Assembly (NCBI GenBank): GCA_028289285.1
Contig: JANQRF010000002.1
Location: 124,001-188,000 of the forward strand
DNA: 64,000 nucleotides
Direction: 5' to 3'
Source: Alphaproteobacteria bacterium
GTDB lineage: Bacteria > Pseudomonadota > Alphaproteobacteria > Micavibrionales > Micavibrionaceae
Positions 35,374 through 46,072 of this stretch are shown piece by piece (the stretch's first letter is position 1; the number at the start of each line of letters is the position of its first letter). The notes beneath the pieces are model-generated. The model did not search any database and was not told the DNA's origin. It saw nothing but the letters and a program-made list of their open reading frames with translations. The translations under genes and the position numbers were made by a program.

Positions 35374-35474
35374 TAGCAGCGCTGTTCGCGGAACTTCCCG
35401 TCTGGATAAAAGCAGGTACAGGCTTTTCATTCAGGAATTATATTTTTCATAATGTTTTATATATTTCCGTAAAA

Positions 35475-35490
35475 TGTTCCACGTGGAACA
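35475..35490. promoter_or_regulatory. parS site (ParB-binding centromere)
   Basis: TGTTCCACGTGGAACA, a perfect 16-bp palindrome differing from the classical TGTTTCACGTGAAACA by one symmetrical pair. This variant is used by alphaproteobacterial ParB, which loads there for chromosome partitioning. It lies in a 173-bp gap between a hypothetical gene and hisG; the rest of the gap shows nothing else clear. Chromosomal parS sites usually lie within tens of kilobases of the origin. Confidence 0.8.
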
Positions 35491-35546
35491 ATTCAGGAAC
35501 AAAAAGGCGGTTTTTCTTTTACCGTAAAGGCGTTACAACATTTCCC

Positions 35547-36203
35547 ATGAGCGATGAAAAACTGATACTTGCCGTGCCAAAGGGCCGTATCCTGGACGAG
35601 CTGCTGCCGCTGCTCGCGGCCTGCGATATCCAGCCCGAAGCGGATTTCTTTGAAAAGGATAGCCGCAAGCTGCGCTTTGAAACCAATCATCCGGACTTGG
35701 ACATCATTCGCGTGCGGGCCTTTGATGCGGCGACCTTTACAGCATTTGGCGCGGCACATCTGGGCGTGGCAGGCAATGATGTCATTGAAGAGTTTGAATA
35801 TGAGGGCATCTATGCCCCGGTCGATCTGGGGATCGGGCAGTGCCGCTTGTCAGTGGCGATGCCTAAGGAAGAAGCTGCGCAAGACGATCCGCGCCGCTGG
35901 AGCCATATTCGGGTTGCGACCAAATATCCGCATCTCACCCGCAAGCATTTTGCCGCGCGCGGTGTGCAGGCTGAATGTATCAAGCTGTCCGGTGCAATGG
36001 AGCTCGCACCCTCTATGGGGCTGGCCCGGCGGATTGTGGATCTGGTCTCGACGGGCTCTACGCTCAAAGCCAACGGGTTGGTGGAAGTTGATAAAATCCT
36101 GGATGTCAGCGCACGTCTTATTGTCTCGCGCAAAGCCCTTAAAACCATGCCCGGGCAGATGCAGCGCTGGATTGATATTTTTCGCGAAGGGGCAGGTGTG
36201 TGA
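35547..36203 (+). CDS. hisG: ATP phosphoribosyltransferase HisG, short form
   Basis: First enzyme of histidine synthesis: joins ATP and PRPP. 218 residues, the short form that lacks the C-terminal regulatory domain and needs HisZ. Start [16 protein letters not shown], then [81 protein letters not shown] with the PRPP loop. No hisZ is in this window. hisD, which usually follows, is missing here; instead its GTGA stop/start overlap couples it to the UPF0262 gene. Confidence 0.96.
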   Translation: MSDEKLILAVPKGRILDELLPLLAACDIQPEADFFEKDSRKLRFETNHPDLDIIRVRAFDAATFTAFGAAHLGVAGNDVIEEFEYEGIYAPVDLGIGQCRLSVAMPKEEAAQDDPRRWSHIRVATKYPHLTRKHFAARGVQAECIKLSGAMELAPSMGLARRIVDLVSTGSTLKANGLVEVDKILDVSARLIVSRKALKTMPGQMQRWIDIFREGAGV

Positions 36204-36679
36204 GTGCGCTGACCGAGGTTCGGTTGATTTATCCGCATCCGGACAACCCGCCTGTGCGCATGATCCATGAGCGTGATACGGCGATTGCCGACCTCATCCG
36301 GGAGAGTGTCTTTCAACCTCTCAATGATAATAACGGGCCGTATAGTTTAGAATTATCAATCAGTCATAAGCATCTTGTTTTACAAATAAAAAATGCGCTT
36401 GAGCAAGATCTGCCCGCCTTCATGCTTTCCTTAAGCCCGTACAGGCGTATCGTAAAAGATTACTTCCTGATGATCGAAGCCTATGAGCGTGCGCGCAGCG
36501 ACGGGATGCAGGCAAAACTGGAGCCGATCGATATGGCAAGGCGCGGGCTTCATAATGAAGCTGCGGATCTGATGCTGGAGCGGCTGAAGGATAAGATCAA
36601 TATGGACCACGAAACAGCCAGACGGCTTTTTACCCTGATCTGCGTTCTGCACCTGGATCAGGCACGGCTCTGGCGATAA
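36200..36679 (+). CDS. UPF0262 family protein
   Basis: 159 residues with GTG start overlapping the hisG stop by 4 bp. Matches the UPF0262 family of alphaproteobacteria: [95 protein letters not shown]. Soluble, cytoplasmic, mixed alpha/beta. Function unknown. The family is typically encoded between hisD and infA; its position here just before infA fits, with hisD and a phosphatase gene lost from between. Confidence 0.92.
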   Translation: MSALTEVRLIYPHPDNPPVRMIHERDTAIADLIRESVFQPLNDNNGPYSLELSISHKHLVLQIKNALEQDLPAFMLSLSPYRRIVKDYFLMIEAYERARSDGMQAKLEPIDMARRGLHNEAADLMLERLKDKINMDHETARRLFTLICVLHLDQARLWR

Positions 36680-36739
36680 GCAGGTTGCATTCAGGCGGCA
36701 GCGGGCGTATATAGGAAAATCTTAAGCATAAGGAAAAGA

Positions 36740-36958
36740 ATGCCAAAAGAAGATCTGATTGAATTTAAAGGGGTTGTCACGGAAATTCTCCCGAACGCAA
36801 TGTTCCGGGTGAAACTGGAAAACGACCATGAAATCCTGGCGCATGCGGCGGGCAAGATGCGTAAACACCGCATCCGTGTCCTGCAGGGCGATACGGTGAT
36901 CGTGGAAATGACCCCATATGACCTCACCAAAGGGCGGATCATCTTCCGCGAAAAATAA
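36740..36958 (+). CDS. infA: Translation initiation factor IF-1
   Basis: 72-residue S1/OB-fold protein that occupies the ribosomal A site during initiation. The whole sequence follows the family: [60 protein letters not shown], then KGRIIFREK. Usual length. AAGGAAAAG just upstream serves as ribosome site. 60 bp after UPF0262 and 29 bp before tRNA-Thr. Confidence 0.98.
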   Translation: MPKEDLIEFKGVVTEILPNAMFRVKLENDHEILAHAAGKMRKHRIRVLQGDTVIVEMTPYDLTKGRIIFREK

Positions 36959-36987
36959 GCATCAGGTTTCTGACAAGGCTGAAAAAC

Positions 36988-37062
<75 letters not shown>

Positions 37063-37140
37063 TAACCTTTCCCCATACCACCCCCTGGCAATATATATTT
37101 GATTTATGGGGCCCGGGCGCTACATTGTGGGTGAATTTAA

Positions 37141-39381
<2,241 letters not shown>

Positions 39382-39387
39382 AGGTCT

Positions 39388-40095
39388 TTACTTCTCGTAA
39401 GGCTTTAGCGTCTGTATTGGAATTATTTCCGTCTTTAACGGCAGGGTCGGTGTCTCAACGCTGCAGGCGGGTTTGATTTTCAAAAGCTTCGGCCAGAGTG
39501 CTTCCCAGCCTTTGGTGTGACTTGCATCAGGCATGACACTATATTTCACGCATTTGGACGGGCCCATGGCCTGGCGGAACAGATGGTAATCTGCGGGCGC
39601 GGCGGTATCATCCATTGCGCCGACAAAATGAACCTGCGGTAGTTTGGCCAGAAGCCCTGCGCCGTCCTGAAATCCGGATAGATCAACTGCAACAAAACGC
39701 ACGCTCATGATGTGCTCATATGTAGCGATGAGCTCAAAGAGAGCGGGCGTCATATTATTGGTCACAACCAAATGAATATGTTTCAGATCATAAAGCGCAC
39801 GGATCTGATCGAGTATTTTGGCATTGGCTGTTGGGAGCCAGGCGACATTTTCGCTTTTATCGCGCGCTGCCAGATCAAGGCCGAGTTTTTTCTCTCCACC
39901 GACGTAAATCGTTGCCGGGGCATAACGCGTGTGCATGCGCTCCCAAATGCGCTCGGGTTTGCCGCTAACCTCAACACTGCGTTCGACCATAAAGGCCGGG
40001 CGCGCCGTTTCGCTTTCATCAATCTGGGATAGGTTTTCCTGTACGGGTGCACAGGCCGTAAAGATCAACAGGGCAATGAGAGGCAGGTATTTCAT
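39388..40095 (-). CDS. Lipoprotein resembling an alpha/beta-hydrolase
   Basis: 235 residues. Lipobox FTAC at residues 12-15 predicts a lipid-anchored envelope protein. The second half resembles the C-terminal part of alpha/beta-hydrolases: MSVRFVAVDLSGFQDG, then LPQVHFVGAMDDTAAPADYHLF (acid region), then VKYSVMPDASHTKGWEALWPKLL with a histidine where the catalytic one would be. The nucleophile elbow G-x-S-x-G is not visible, so it may be inactive or use another fold. It overlaps the next lipoprotein gene (40092) by 4 bp, forming an operon. Convergent to katG, six bases apart. Confidence 0.75.
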   Translation of the reverse strand: MKYLPLIALLIFTACAPVQENLSQIDESETARPAFMVERSVEVSGKPERIWERMHTRYAPATIYVGGEKKLGLDLAARDKSENVAWLPTANAKILDQIRALYDLKHIHLVVTNNMTPALFELIATYEHIMSVRFVAVDLSGFQDGAGLLAKLPQVHFVGAMDDTAAPADYHLFRQAMGPSKCVKYSVMPDASHTKGWEALWPKLLKIKPACSVETPTLPLKTEIIPIQTLKPYEK

Positions 40096-40724
40096 GTGTC
40101 TTCTTCTTTCCGCGCGGGCTTCCAGCCGCTGCGCCAGTCAGATAGCGGGACGATATGGGACGGATGTCCATTATGTTCAAACCAGCTATCCACCGCATAG
40201 TCTACACCGGATTTGACCTCATGTATAACCGCGCTTTGATGGACCCAGCGCCCGCCGCCGCCGGTAAAGGGCGTACGGATTTGAGGCTGGCGGATTTCAT
40301 GAAATTTTAGGTACCCGCGCTGTTTGAGCAAATCAAGGTAGATCGTTGTATTGGTGCTTTCATCGACACAATCAAGCTGGCCCCTGCCCATTTTTAAAAA
40401 TGTGCCGCGATAATCGACATCGGTCCCAGTCATGCCGCCGACAATGGTTTCAAACCGGCCGATCGCTTTTGCCACACGCGCACGTTCCTGCGCGGCATTT
40501 TTGGATGCAGGTTTAAAAAGACGGTCAATCTGTTTCCACTCTTTTGGATGCAGTTCCACCAGGTAATGGCTCGGGCAGCCATAGCCGTGACAATGCGGGA
40601 ATTGCTCCACGGTCGGCGGCGGCACCTTTTTAGAAGCCAGATACCGCTCATAGGTCTTGAAATCCTGCGTGACGCAGGCAGTTAAGATCAGCGCAGCAGA
40701 TATGAAGACAAGCGAACGCATCAA
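40092..40724 (-). CDS. Lipoprotein, possible cysteine-peptidase fold
   Basis: 210 residues with lipobox LTAC near residue 16. HCHGYGC is near the N-terminal end of the mature part. RGQLDCVDESTNTTIYLDLL, then WVHQSAVIHEVKSGVDYAVDSWF, look like the Cys, His and Asp of a papain/transglutaminase-like domain, seen in bacterial transglutaminase-like cysteine peptidases. That assignment is an inference from motif spacing. Its start overlaps the end of the xth gene by 4 bp, and its end overlaps the hydrolase-like lipoprotein gene by 4 bp, so xth and two lipoprotein genes form one minus-strand operon. Confidence 0.75.
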   Translation of the reverse strand: MMRSLVFISAALILTACVTQDFKTYERYLASKKVPPPTVEQFPHCHGYGCPSHYLVELHPKEWKQIDRLFKPASKNAAQERARVAKAIGRFETIVGGMTGTDVDYRGTFLKMGRGQLDCVDESTNTTIYLDLLKQRGYLKFHEIRQPQIRTPFTGGGGRWVHQSAVIHEVKSGVDYAVDSWFEHNGHPSHIVPLSDWRSGWKPARKEEDT

Positions 40725-41482
40725 CTTACTTCCACGACGATCGGCGTGTGGTCTGACGCCTTTTCCTCTCCGCGCGGAGCGGGGTCGATGACACAGTTTT
40801 TAAGACGGTCGGTGATCGCAGGTGATGTTAGAAAGTGGTCAATGCGAATGCCGTGATTTTTCGGCCAGGCGCCGGCCTGATAATCCCAGAATGTATATTG
40901 CTCTGCTTCCCTGTTAAACGTGCGAAAAGCATCGGTCAGGCCAAGATATAAAAGACTGCGAAAAGCCGAAAGTGTCTCCGGCTTAAAGAGCGCATCCTCT
41001 TTCCAGGCTTTCGGATTGTGACAGTCTTTATCTTCCGGGATGACATTAAAATCACCACCGATCAAAAAAGGGATTTCTGCTTCACGCAGTTTTTTCAGAT
41101 GCGCGTAAAGACGCTCCATCCAGGCAAGTTTGTAATCATATTTTGGTCCCGGGGCCGGGTTGCCGTTCGGCGCGTAGATATTGATCATGCGCGTGTCTTT
41201 ATACTCAATTTCAAGGTAGCGGGCCTGTTCATCACTCTCATCGCCGGGAAGTTTATCTAAAACAAGTTTCGCTTTTGTTTTGGAAAGAATAGCCACGCCA
41301 TTATAGGCTTTCTGGCCTGCCCAAAGCGCGTGATAACCGGCCTCTTTAAAATCTTCTTCCGGGAAGGCTTCGCCTTTAAGTTCCTGGATCATCAGCACAT
41401 CCACCGAGTTGGCCGCGAGCCAGCGCAGCACATGCTCTTTACGCGCTTTAATCGAGTTGACATTCCATGAAGCGATTTTCAT
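40721..41482 (-). CDS. xth: Exodeoxyribonuclease III
   Basis: 253-residue exonuclease/AP endonuclease for base-excision repair. Family motifs: MKIASWNVNSIKARKEHVLRWL at the start, MIQELKGEAFPEEDF, YNGVAILSK, NIYAPNGNPAPGPKYDYKLAWMERLYAHL, LIGGDFNVIPEDKDC, DAFRTFNREAEQYTFWDYQAGAW, RIDHFLTSP and SDHTPIVVEV. I chose the ATG at 41482 (MKIASWN); the in-frame start at 41494 adds only four residues, MVLS. First gene of the minus-strand operon with two lipoproteins. Confidence 0.96.
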   Translation of the reverse strand: MKIASWNVNSIKARKEHVLRWLAANSVDVLMIQELKGEAFPEEDFKEAGYHALWAGQKAYNGVAILSKTKAKLVLDKLPGDESDEQARYLEIEYKDTRMINIYAPNGNPAPGPKYDYKLAWMERLYAHLKKLREAEIPFLIGGDFNVIPEDKDCHNPKAWKEDALFKPETLSAFRSLLYLGLTDAFRTFNREAEQYTFWDYQAGAWPKNHGIRIDHFLTSPAITDRLKNCVIDPAPRGEEKASDHTPIVVEVS

Positions 41483-41519
41483 GGAAAGCACCATAACAAG
41501 GTGGGAAGAGGTGTAAAGC

Positions 41520-41879
41520 CTACAAATTCAGCACGTCATCATGCGTGGAGGCGGCGATGGTCATGACTTCACCGATCAGGTCTTCTGCGACGCCGAGCTC
41601 AGCCAGCGTGTTTTGAAGATTTTCAGCAACGGCTGTGAAATGATCTTCGTTCAGATCCAGGTGCGCATGGGCTTCGCGCATGGATTTACCTTCATAATTC
41701 GGCGCGCCGCCAAAGGCAAAGGTTAGAAAAGCTTTTTGGTGTGCGCGCTGGCGGGGCATATCCACCCCGTCAAAAAACATATTAATGCGGCTGTCGGCCA
41801 GAACCTTGTCATAGAATAAATCAACGGCGGCATTCACGGCATCTTTTCCGCCAATGCGATCAAAGAGTGTATCGGTCAT
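41520..41879 (-). CDS. Group 1 truncated haemoglobin
   Basis: 119-residue globin of the short 2-over-2 type. TLFDRIGGKDAVNAAVDLFYDKVLADSRINMFF matches the group I (TrHbN/GlbN) N-terminus, FDGVDMPRQRAHQKAFLTFAFGGAPNYEGKSM the middle, and HAHLDLNEDHFTAVAENL contains the proximal His. Group I members bind oxygen and can dioxygenate nitric oxide to nitrate. Cytoplasmic. It lies between xth and erpA on the minus strand, 25 bp after erpA, suggesting co-transcription with a [Fe-S] assembly gene under oxidative or nitrosative stress. The ligand is inferred. Confidence 0.93.
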   Translation of the reverse strand: MTDTLFDRIGGKDAVNAAVDLFYDKVLADSRINMFFDGVDMPRQRAHQKAFLTFAFGGAPNYEGKSMREAHAHLDLNEDHFTAVAENLQNTLAELGVAEDLIGEVMTIAASTHDDVLNL

Positions 41880-41904
41880 AATTCCCCCTCTTGGTTAGAG
41901 GGTT

Positions 41905-42237
41905 TTAGTCTTTCATGGAAAAAGAGGTTCCGCAACCACAGGATGAATCTGCATTCGGGTTATTCACTTTAAAGGCTGCGCCGATGAGGTCATCAATATA
42001 ATCAATTTCCGATCCTGCGAGATAGGGCAGGGAGATGGAATCGACAATCACGGCGACGCCGTCTTTTTCAAAGATGCTGTCATCGTCTTCAGTGGTTTTG
42101 GTCAGGTCAAAACGGTATTCAAAGCCCTGACATCCGCCGCCATCGACAATCAGGCGCAGATTGAGATCAGGCTTGCCCTGCTTGTCCCGCAGGGCCTTAA
42201 TTTGTTTTACGCAAGATTCTGTGAGTGTTATGGTCAT
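41905..42237 (-). CDS. erpA: Iron-sulfur cluster insertion protein, ErpA/IscA type
   Basis: 110-residue A-type carrier that delivers [Fe-S] clusters to apoproteins. The three cluster cysteines are visible: LIVDGGGCQGFEYRFDL and the C-terminal SSCGCGTSFSM. ITLTESCVKQIKALRDKQG and GVAVIVDSISLPYLAGSEIDYID are the usual scaffold. erpA rather than iscA is chosen because no isc genes adjoin and alphaproteobacterial erpA often adjoins dgt and xth, as here. Divergent from dgt with a 34-bp gap, so shared regulation is possible. Confidence 0.93.
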   Translation of the reverse strand: MTITLTESCVKQIKALRDKQGKPDLNLRLIVDGGGCQGFEYRFDLTKTTEDDDSIFEKDGVAVIVDSISLPYLAGSEIDYIDDLIGAAFKVNNPNADSSCGCGTSFSMKD

Positions 42238-42271
42238 ACTCTATTATATGAAATTACAAGCAGGGTTTTCA

Positions 42272-43513
42272 ATGTCTAACGCAGCCAATGACGATTCTAA
42301 AGAGGCCGAAGGACAGGACCAGTCCGCCTATAATTACTGTGCGATGCCGCTGGCGGCCTGGGCGTGCCGCCCGGATGAAAGCCTGGGGCGGATTTATGAA
42401 GAGCCTGAGAGCGCAACCCGCACACCGTTTCAGCGCGACCGGGACCGGATTATCCATGCAAGCGCCTTCCGGCGGCTCAAAGCCAAAACGCAGGTCTTTG
42501 TGTCCCATGAAGGGGATCATTTCCGCACGCGCCTCACCCATACGCTGGAAGTTGCGCAGATTACGCGCTCCCTTGCGCGTGCGCTGATGGTGAATGAAGA
42601 CCTTGCTGAAGCGATTGCGCTCTCTCATGATCTGGGCCATACGCCTTTTGCCCATATCGGCGAGGATTACCTGGCAGAATGTATGAAACCCTATGGCGGG
42701 TTTGAACATAATGATCAGTCGCTGCGGATTGTGACACAGCTGGAGCGAAAATATCCGGGCTGGCCGGGGCTGAACCTGACATGGGAAACGCTGGAAGGGA
42801 TCGTCAAACATAACGGGCCTATCGAAAAGGATGAGCTGCCGACGACCTTGCGGGAAATTTTGCACCAGAGCGATTTGCGTATCAAAACTCATGCAAGCCT
42901 TGAAGCGCAGATCGCAGCGATTTCAGATGATATTGCTTACAACAATCATGATGTTGAAGATGGGTTGCGCGCCGGGATGTTTGACCTGGATGATTTATCG
43001 CAGCTTGAATTGCTCGGGCCGATTATCAGGCAGGCCAAACAGGACTGGCCGGATGTGGGCGAGCATTACATTTTGCAGGAAACGGTGCGGGAAATGATCG
43101 GGGCGATGGTCACCGATGTTTTAGAGGAAACGCGCGCGCGGCTGAATGATTTAAAACCAAAATCGGCAGAAGATATCCGCATGGCCGGACGGCAGATGGT
43201 CGCGTTTTCCGATGAGATGAGCCGCAATGTCGAAGAGCTGCGCGCGTTTTTATATAAGAAAATGTACCGCCATTATACCGTTAACCGGATCTGGCTGAAG
43301 GTTGAAAAAATTATTCCCGAACTGTTTGAAGCCTTCATGAAAAATCACCAGATGCTCCCTGATCACTGGCAGCGCCGGGTCGAGGAAGCGGGCGGGCTAA
43401 TCGATGATATCAAGCAGGCCCGCATCGTCTGTGATTACATTGCCGGCATGACCGACCGATACGCCATGCGTGAACATGAGCGTATGTTTGACCTTTACTG
43501 GGATTTAAGATAG
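42272..43513 (+). CDS. dgt: dGTP triphosphohydrolase-like HD-domain protein
   Basis: 413 residues; hydrolyses dGTP or other dNTPs to nucleoside and triphosphate. DRDRIIHASAFRRLKAKTQVF near residue 60, HD-domain motifs RTRLTHTLEVAQITRSLAR and ALSHDLGHTPFAHIGEDYL, FEHNDQSLRIV, and DIAYNNHDVEDGLRAGMF complete the metal site and helices. I chose ATG 42272, with AGGG upstream; earlier in-frame starts overlap erpA. In related genomes argS follows, but here an accessory trio intervenes before the SPOR gene. Cytoplasmic, hexameric in relatives. Confidence 0.95.
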   Translation: MSNAANDDSKEAEGQDQSAYNYCAMPLAAWACRPDESLGRIYEEPESATRTPFQRDRDRIIHASAFRRLKAKTQVFVSHEGDHFRTRLTHTLEVAQITRSLARALMVNEDLAEAIALSHDLGHTPFAHIGEDYLAECMKPYGGFEHNDQSLRIVTQLERKYPGWPGLNLTWETLEGIVKHNGPIEKDELPTTLREILHQSDLRIKTHASLEAQIAAISDDIAYNNHDVEDGLRAGMFDLDDLSQLELLGPIIRQAKQDWPDVGEHYILQETVREMIGAMVTDVLEETRARLNDLKPKSAEDIRMAGRQMVAFSDEMSRNVEELRAFLYKKMYRHYTVNRIWLKVEKIIPELFEAFMKNHQMLPDHWQRRVEEAGGLIDDIKQARIVCDYIAGMTDRYAMREHERMFDLYWDLR

Positions 43514-43581
43514 GTCATTGCAAAACTTGTATATTCTTGTTAACAGATGTGTATCTTTAACTTTTTAAGAATAGCGGGATC

Positions 43582-44097
43582 ATGCAAAAAATCTGGAAAG
43601 TTCTAAATTCACCTTTGATTGTCGTTCTGATTGCGCTGGCGATCTGGCCTTATTTTGCCATTCTTCCGGCAAAGTTGGGGGTAGACTCTTCTTATGAAGA
43701 GGCGAAAGGGCGTAAACATTCCTCTGATCTCAATCTAAAAAATGGCCTCAGTGTTGAAGAAACGGAAGCGCTTATGGCGCAGGTTAAAACAGAAAATGTC
43801 CGTTTGGTTACGGCTTCCCTTTCTTCCCAGAATGTTATCGGGTCGGTTCATAATACAAGTGATAAGATCATTACAGAAATCGTGCTTACAATTTCCTTTT
43901 ATGATGAGTCCGGAGAATTGATGGATGTTAAGGTAGAAAATCTGCGTAATATCCAGTTTCTGCGTCCCGGCGATAGCATAGATTTCAGCGAAAAACGCTT
44001 CTTTAACAAGGAAAAAGATAGTCCGGCAAGCTCTGTATTCGTACGCCTGACCAGCCTCGGGATTGTGAAATCTTCACCGGAAGATGCAGAAGAATAA
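43582..44097 (+). CDS. Membrane-anchored hypothetical protein
   Basis: 171 residues with one N-terminal hydrophobic segment (PLIVVLIALAIWPYFAIL, about 10-27) acting as uncleaved anchor. The soluble part has VTASLSSQNVIGSVHNTSDKIITEIVLTISFYDESGELMDVKVENLRNIQFLRPGD, the pattern of FxLYD-like beta-sandwich domains that sit outside the membrane. Unknown function. It is convergent with the four-helix membrane protein, 3 bp apart. It is not part of the usual dgt-SPOR neighbourhood and looks inserted. Confidence 0.75.
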   Translation: MQKIWKVLNSPLIVVLIALAIWPYFAILPAKLGVDSSYEEAKGRKHSSDLNLKNGLSVEETEALMAQVKTENVRLVTASLSSQNVIGSVHNTSDKIITEIVLTISFYDESGELMDVKVENLRNIQFLRPGDSIDFSEKRFFNKEKDSPASSVFVRLTSLGIVKSSPEDAEE

Positions 44098-44100
44098 AAT

Positions 44101-44544
44101 CTACTGCGTTTTAATTTTTTCTTCCCGGCTTTTGTAAATGTAATGTGAAATAGCGACGGTGATTATAAAAACAGCTATATTAAATATAAACCAAAGGGGG
44201 TCTGGTTTTTCGGTAGCTATTCCTATTCCCGGGAAAAGCCATAATAGGCCAGCAACACAGATCATGTGCAAAAGCCTATTGTCAGGGTCTGATTTTCCAG
44301 ATCTGTAAATTGTGGTGAGTATAAGAATATAAATTGCAACCAACATATAATTTCCAAACAGAGTACTTTCAATTAGAGAAAGCTCATCTGTCTTGGAAAG
44401 CTGTTCTATATACTTTCCATCCAAAAATATTTCGTCGATCGAAACAAAAGAAATTGTTGCTAAAAAAATAGAAACAATAAAAATTAGATAAAAGAAAAGG
44501 GTATCTTTTATAATTTGAAACCATTTTAACTTTTTCAAAATCAT
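44101..44544 (-). CDS. Four-helix membrane protein, unknown
   Basis: 147 residues with about four transmembrane stretches (TLFFYLIFIVSIFLATISFV, YMLVAIYILILTTIY, MICVAGLLWLFPGIGIA, LWFIFNIAVFIITVAISHYI) and charged ends. The sequence is AT-rich compared with neighbours (frequent ATA, AAA codons), suggesting recent acquisition. No family recognised. It is the downstream partner of the peptidoglycan-binding coiled-coil gene, 9 bp after it, so the two are probably co-transcribed and may work together at the envelope. Confidence 0.75.
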   Translation of the reverse strand: MILKKLKWFQIIKDTLFFYLIFIVSIFLATISFVSIDEIFLDGKYIEQLSKTDELSLIESTLFGNYMLVAIYILILTTIYRSGKSDPDNRLLHMICVAGLLWLFPGIGIATEKPDPLWFIFNIAVFIITVAISHYIYKSREEKIKTQ

Positions 44545-44553
44545 ATTGTAACT

Positions 44554-45867
44554 CTATTCAATGTTTGGATTTTGACAATTTTCAAGAGCACCCTGAAGCT
44601 CTTCCAAGTCTGATTGTAAATTATCTGCCGCAGGTTGCAAAGATTCATTGATTTCGCTTTCGAGGGCATCAATTTTGCTTAAAGGCTCTGCTATTTCATT
44701 TCTGATGGCTGCTATTTCTTGCTGTATCTCCTCTATTTGCTGAACAATTGCAGTACGTTCATCTTTGAGAGTCGATGTCATTTTTTCATCTGTGATGGCA
44801 TCCAGGCCTTCTTCAAGCACCCGCCCACCTACATCACCAATTTTTCCACCCCATCTGATAGCTGATCCTTTGTTGGGGAAGCGGGTTCCTGCCATCATAC
44901 CCAAATAACGCCCTCTTCTCCCCCAATTTTTACTTTCCCGTTTTTCTTTTTGAATTGTATTGTCGATCTTCTCAAGCTGGCTTTGAAGTGTTTCTAGATT
45001 TGATTCTAGTGTTTCCACTTTGTCTAACTGGGCTTGTATAGTTTCCTGTATTGCGGCTTTCTCTTCTTCGGCGGCTTCAAGTTTTTCTGCTGCATCGTCA
45101 TATGCTTGTTGCGCTTTTTCAACAGCGCTTTCCAGATCACTACAATCATTATCCGGTTTTTCAGGTTTGTCTTCCGGAGGGGTTTCATCCGGTTTATCAG
45201 GTTTTTCAGGCTTATCTTCCGGCGCTTCTTCCGCAGGTGGTGGGGGTGGCGGCTCAGGTTTTGGTTCCGGGAGTGGTGGTGTATCACCGCCATCAGTACC
45301 ATCAGAGCCTCTTTCATCGCTTTGTAAACGGATGAGTGCATTGAGTGTGCGTTCTGTCTCTCCACCAGGGCGGAGCATGCCGTCCTCGCGTAGATTATTG
45401 TTGCGCTGAAATGTACGGATACCATCTTCGGTGCGGTGATCAATCAGTCCGTTTGCTTCATAAGCCAGCGCGGAGGGTAAAACACCCAGACCGCTGAGCG
45501 CCGTTTGCACCCGCCGGACATCACGGCGGCGGTTCGTGCGGTTGTTTCCAACCTCATCGGATATCTGCAATGTGCCTGGCGCAGGTTTTGTATGAACACC
45601 TTCTTCAGTCAAAAGCGTGCGGTTGATTTCGCGTTCTGTTTCCCCGCCGGGAAACAGGCGGCCATCGACGCGCAGGCCCTTTTCCTGCTGAAATTGGCGG
45701 ATGGAGTGATCCAGCGCCGGGTCTGTATATTCCAGGTCGGTTTTGCCATCATAATAGCCGAGTGTTTTAAGTGCATGGCGTGTCTTGATGACATCTGCGC
45801 CGTGCGTGATCAAACCGTTTCCGACCGGGCCGGACAGCCCGCCGGTGAAGCGAGTAAAGAAAGACAT
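44554..45867 (-). CDS. Peptidoglycan-binding and coiled-coil protein
   Basis: 437 residues. Two peptidoglycan-binding-like repeats lie in the first 180 (ALKTLGYYDGKTDLEYTDPALDHSIRQFQQEKGLRVDGRL; VQTALSGLGVLPSALAYEANGLIDHRTEDGIRTFQRNNNL), each followed by FPGGETER or RPGGETER. Residues of about 195-245 are Pro/Glu/Lys repeats (PEKPDKPDE type), a rigid linker. The rest is coiled coil (LESAVEKAQQAYDDAAEKLEAAEEEKAAIQ) with a short globular island near GRRGRYLGMMAGTRFPNKGSAIRWG. No signal peptide is visible, so export would need a dedicated system or occurs on lysis. First gene of a two-gene accessory operon; function unknown. Confidence 0.8.
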   Translation of the reverse strand: MSFFTRFTGGLSGPVGNGLITHGADVIKTRHALKTLGYYDGKTDLEYTDPALDHSIRQFQQEKGLRVDGRLFPGGETEREINRTLLTEEGVHTKPAPGTLQISDEVGNNRTNRRRDVRRVQTALSGLGVLPSALAYEANGLIDHRTEDGIRTFQRNNNLREDGMLRPGGETERTLNALIRLQSDERGSDGTDGGDTPPLPEPKPEPPPPPPAEEAPEDKPEKPDKPDETPPEDKPEKPDNDCSDLESAVEKAQQAYDDAAEKLEAAEEEKAAIQETIQAQLDKVETLESNLETLQSQLEKIDNTIQKEKRESKNWGRRGRYLGMMAGTRFPNKGSAIRWGGKIGDVGGRVLEEGLDAITDEKMTSTLKDERTAIVQQIEEIQQEIAAIRNEIAEPLSKIDALESEINESLQPAADNLQSDLEELQGALENCQNPNIE

Positions 45868-46072
45868 GTGATTTTCCTTGGGGGTAATAGATATAAATAA
45901 AGCCGCTAAGACGGACTCGCGGCGTTTATAGAGAATATATTCCTATATTTGGGTGGTTTTGTCAAGGCCTTTAAAGCGCAAATAAAGGTGCATAAAGCCT
46001 TTAATCTCCTTGAGATTTTGCATATTTTTTCATAGTGTTGAGGGGAATCATTTCAGAGTAGGAGTCACGGCT

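Noticed and set aside
45140..45260. Pro/Glu/Lys coding repeats as a CRISPR or satellite array
   Set aside because: The repeat is in frame within a protein linker, irregular in length and without spacers.
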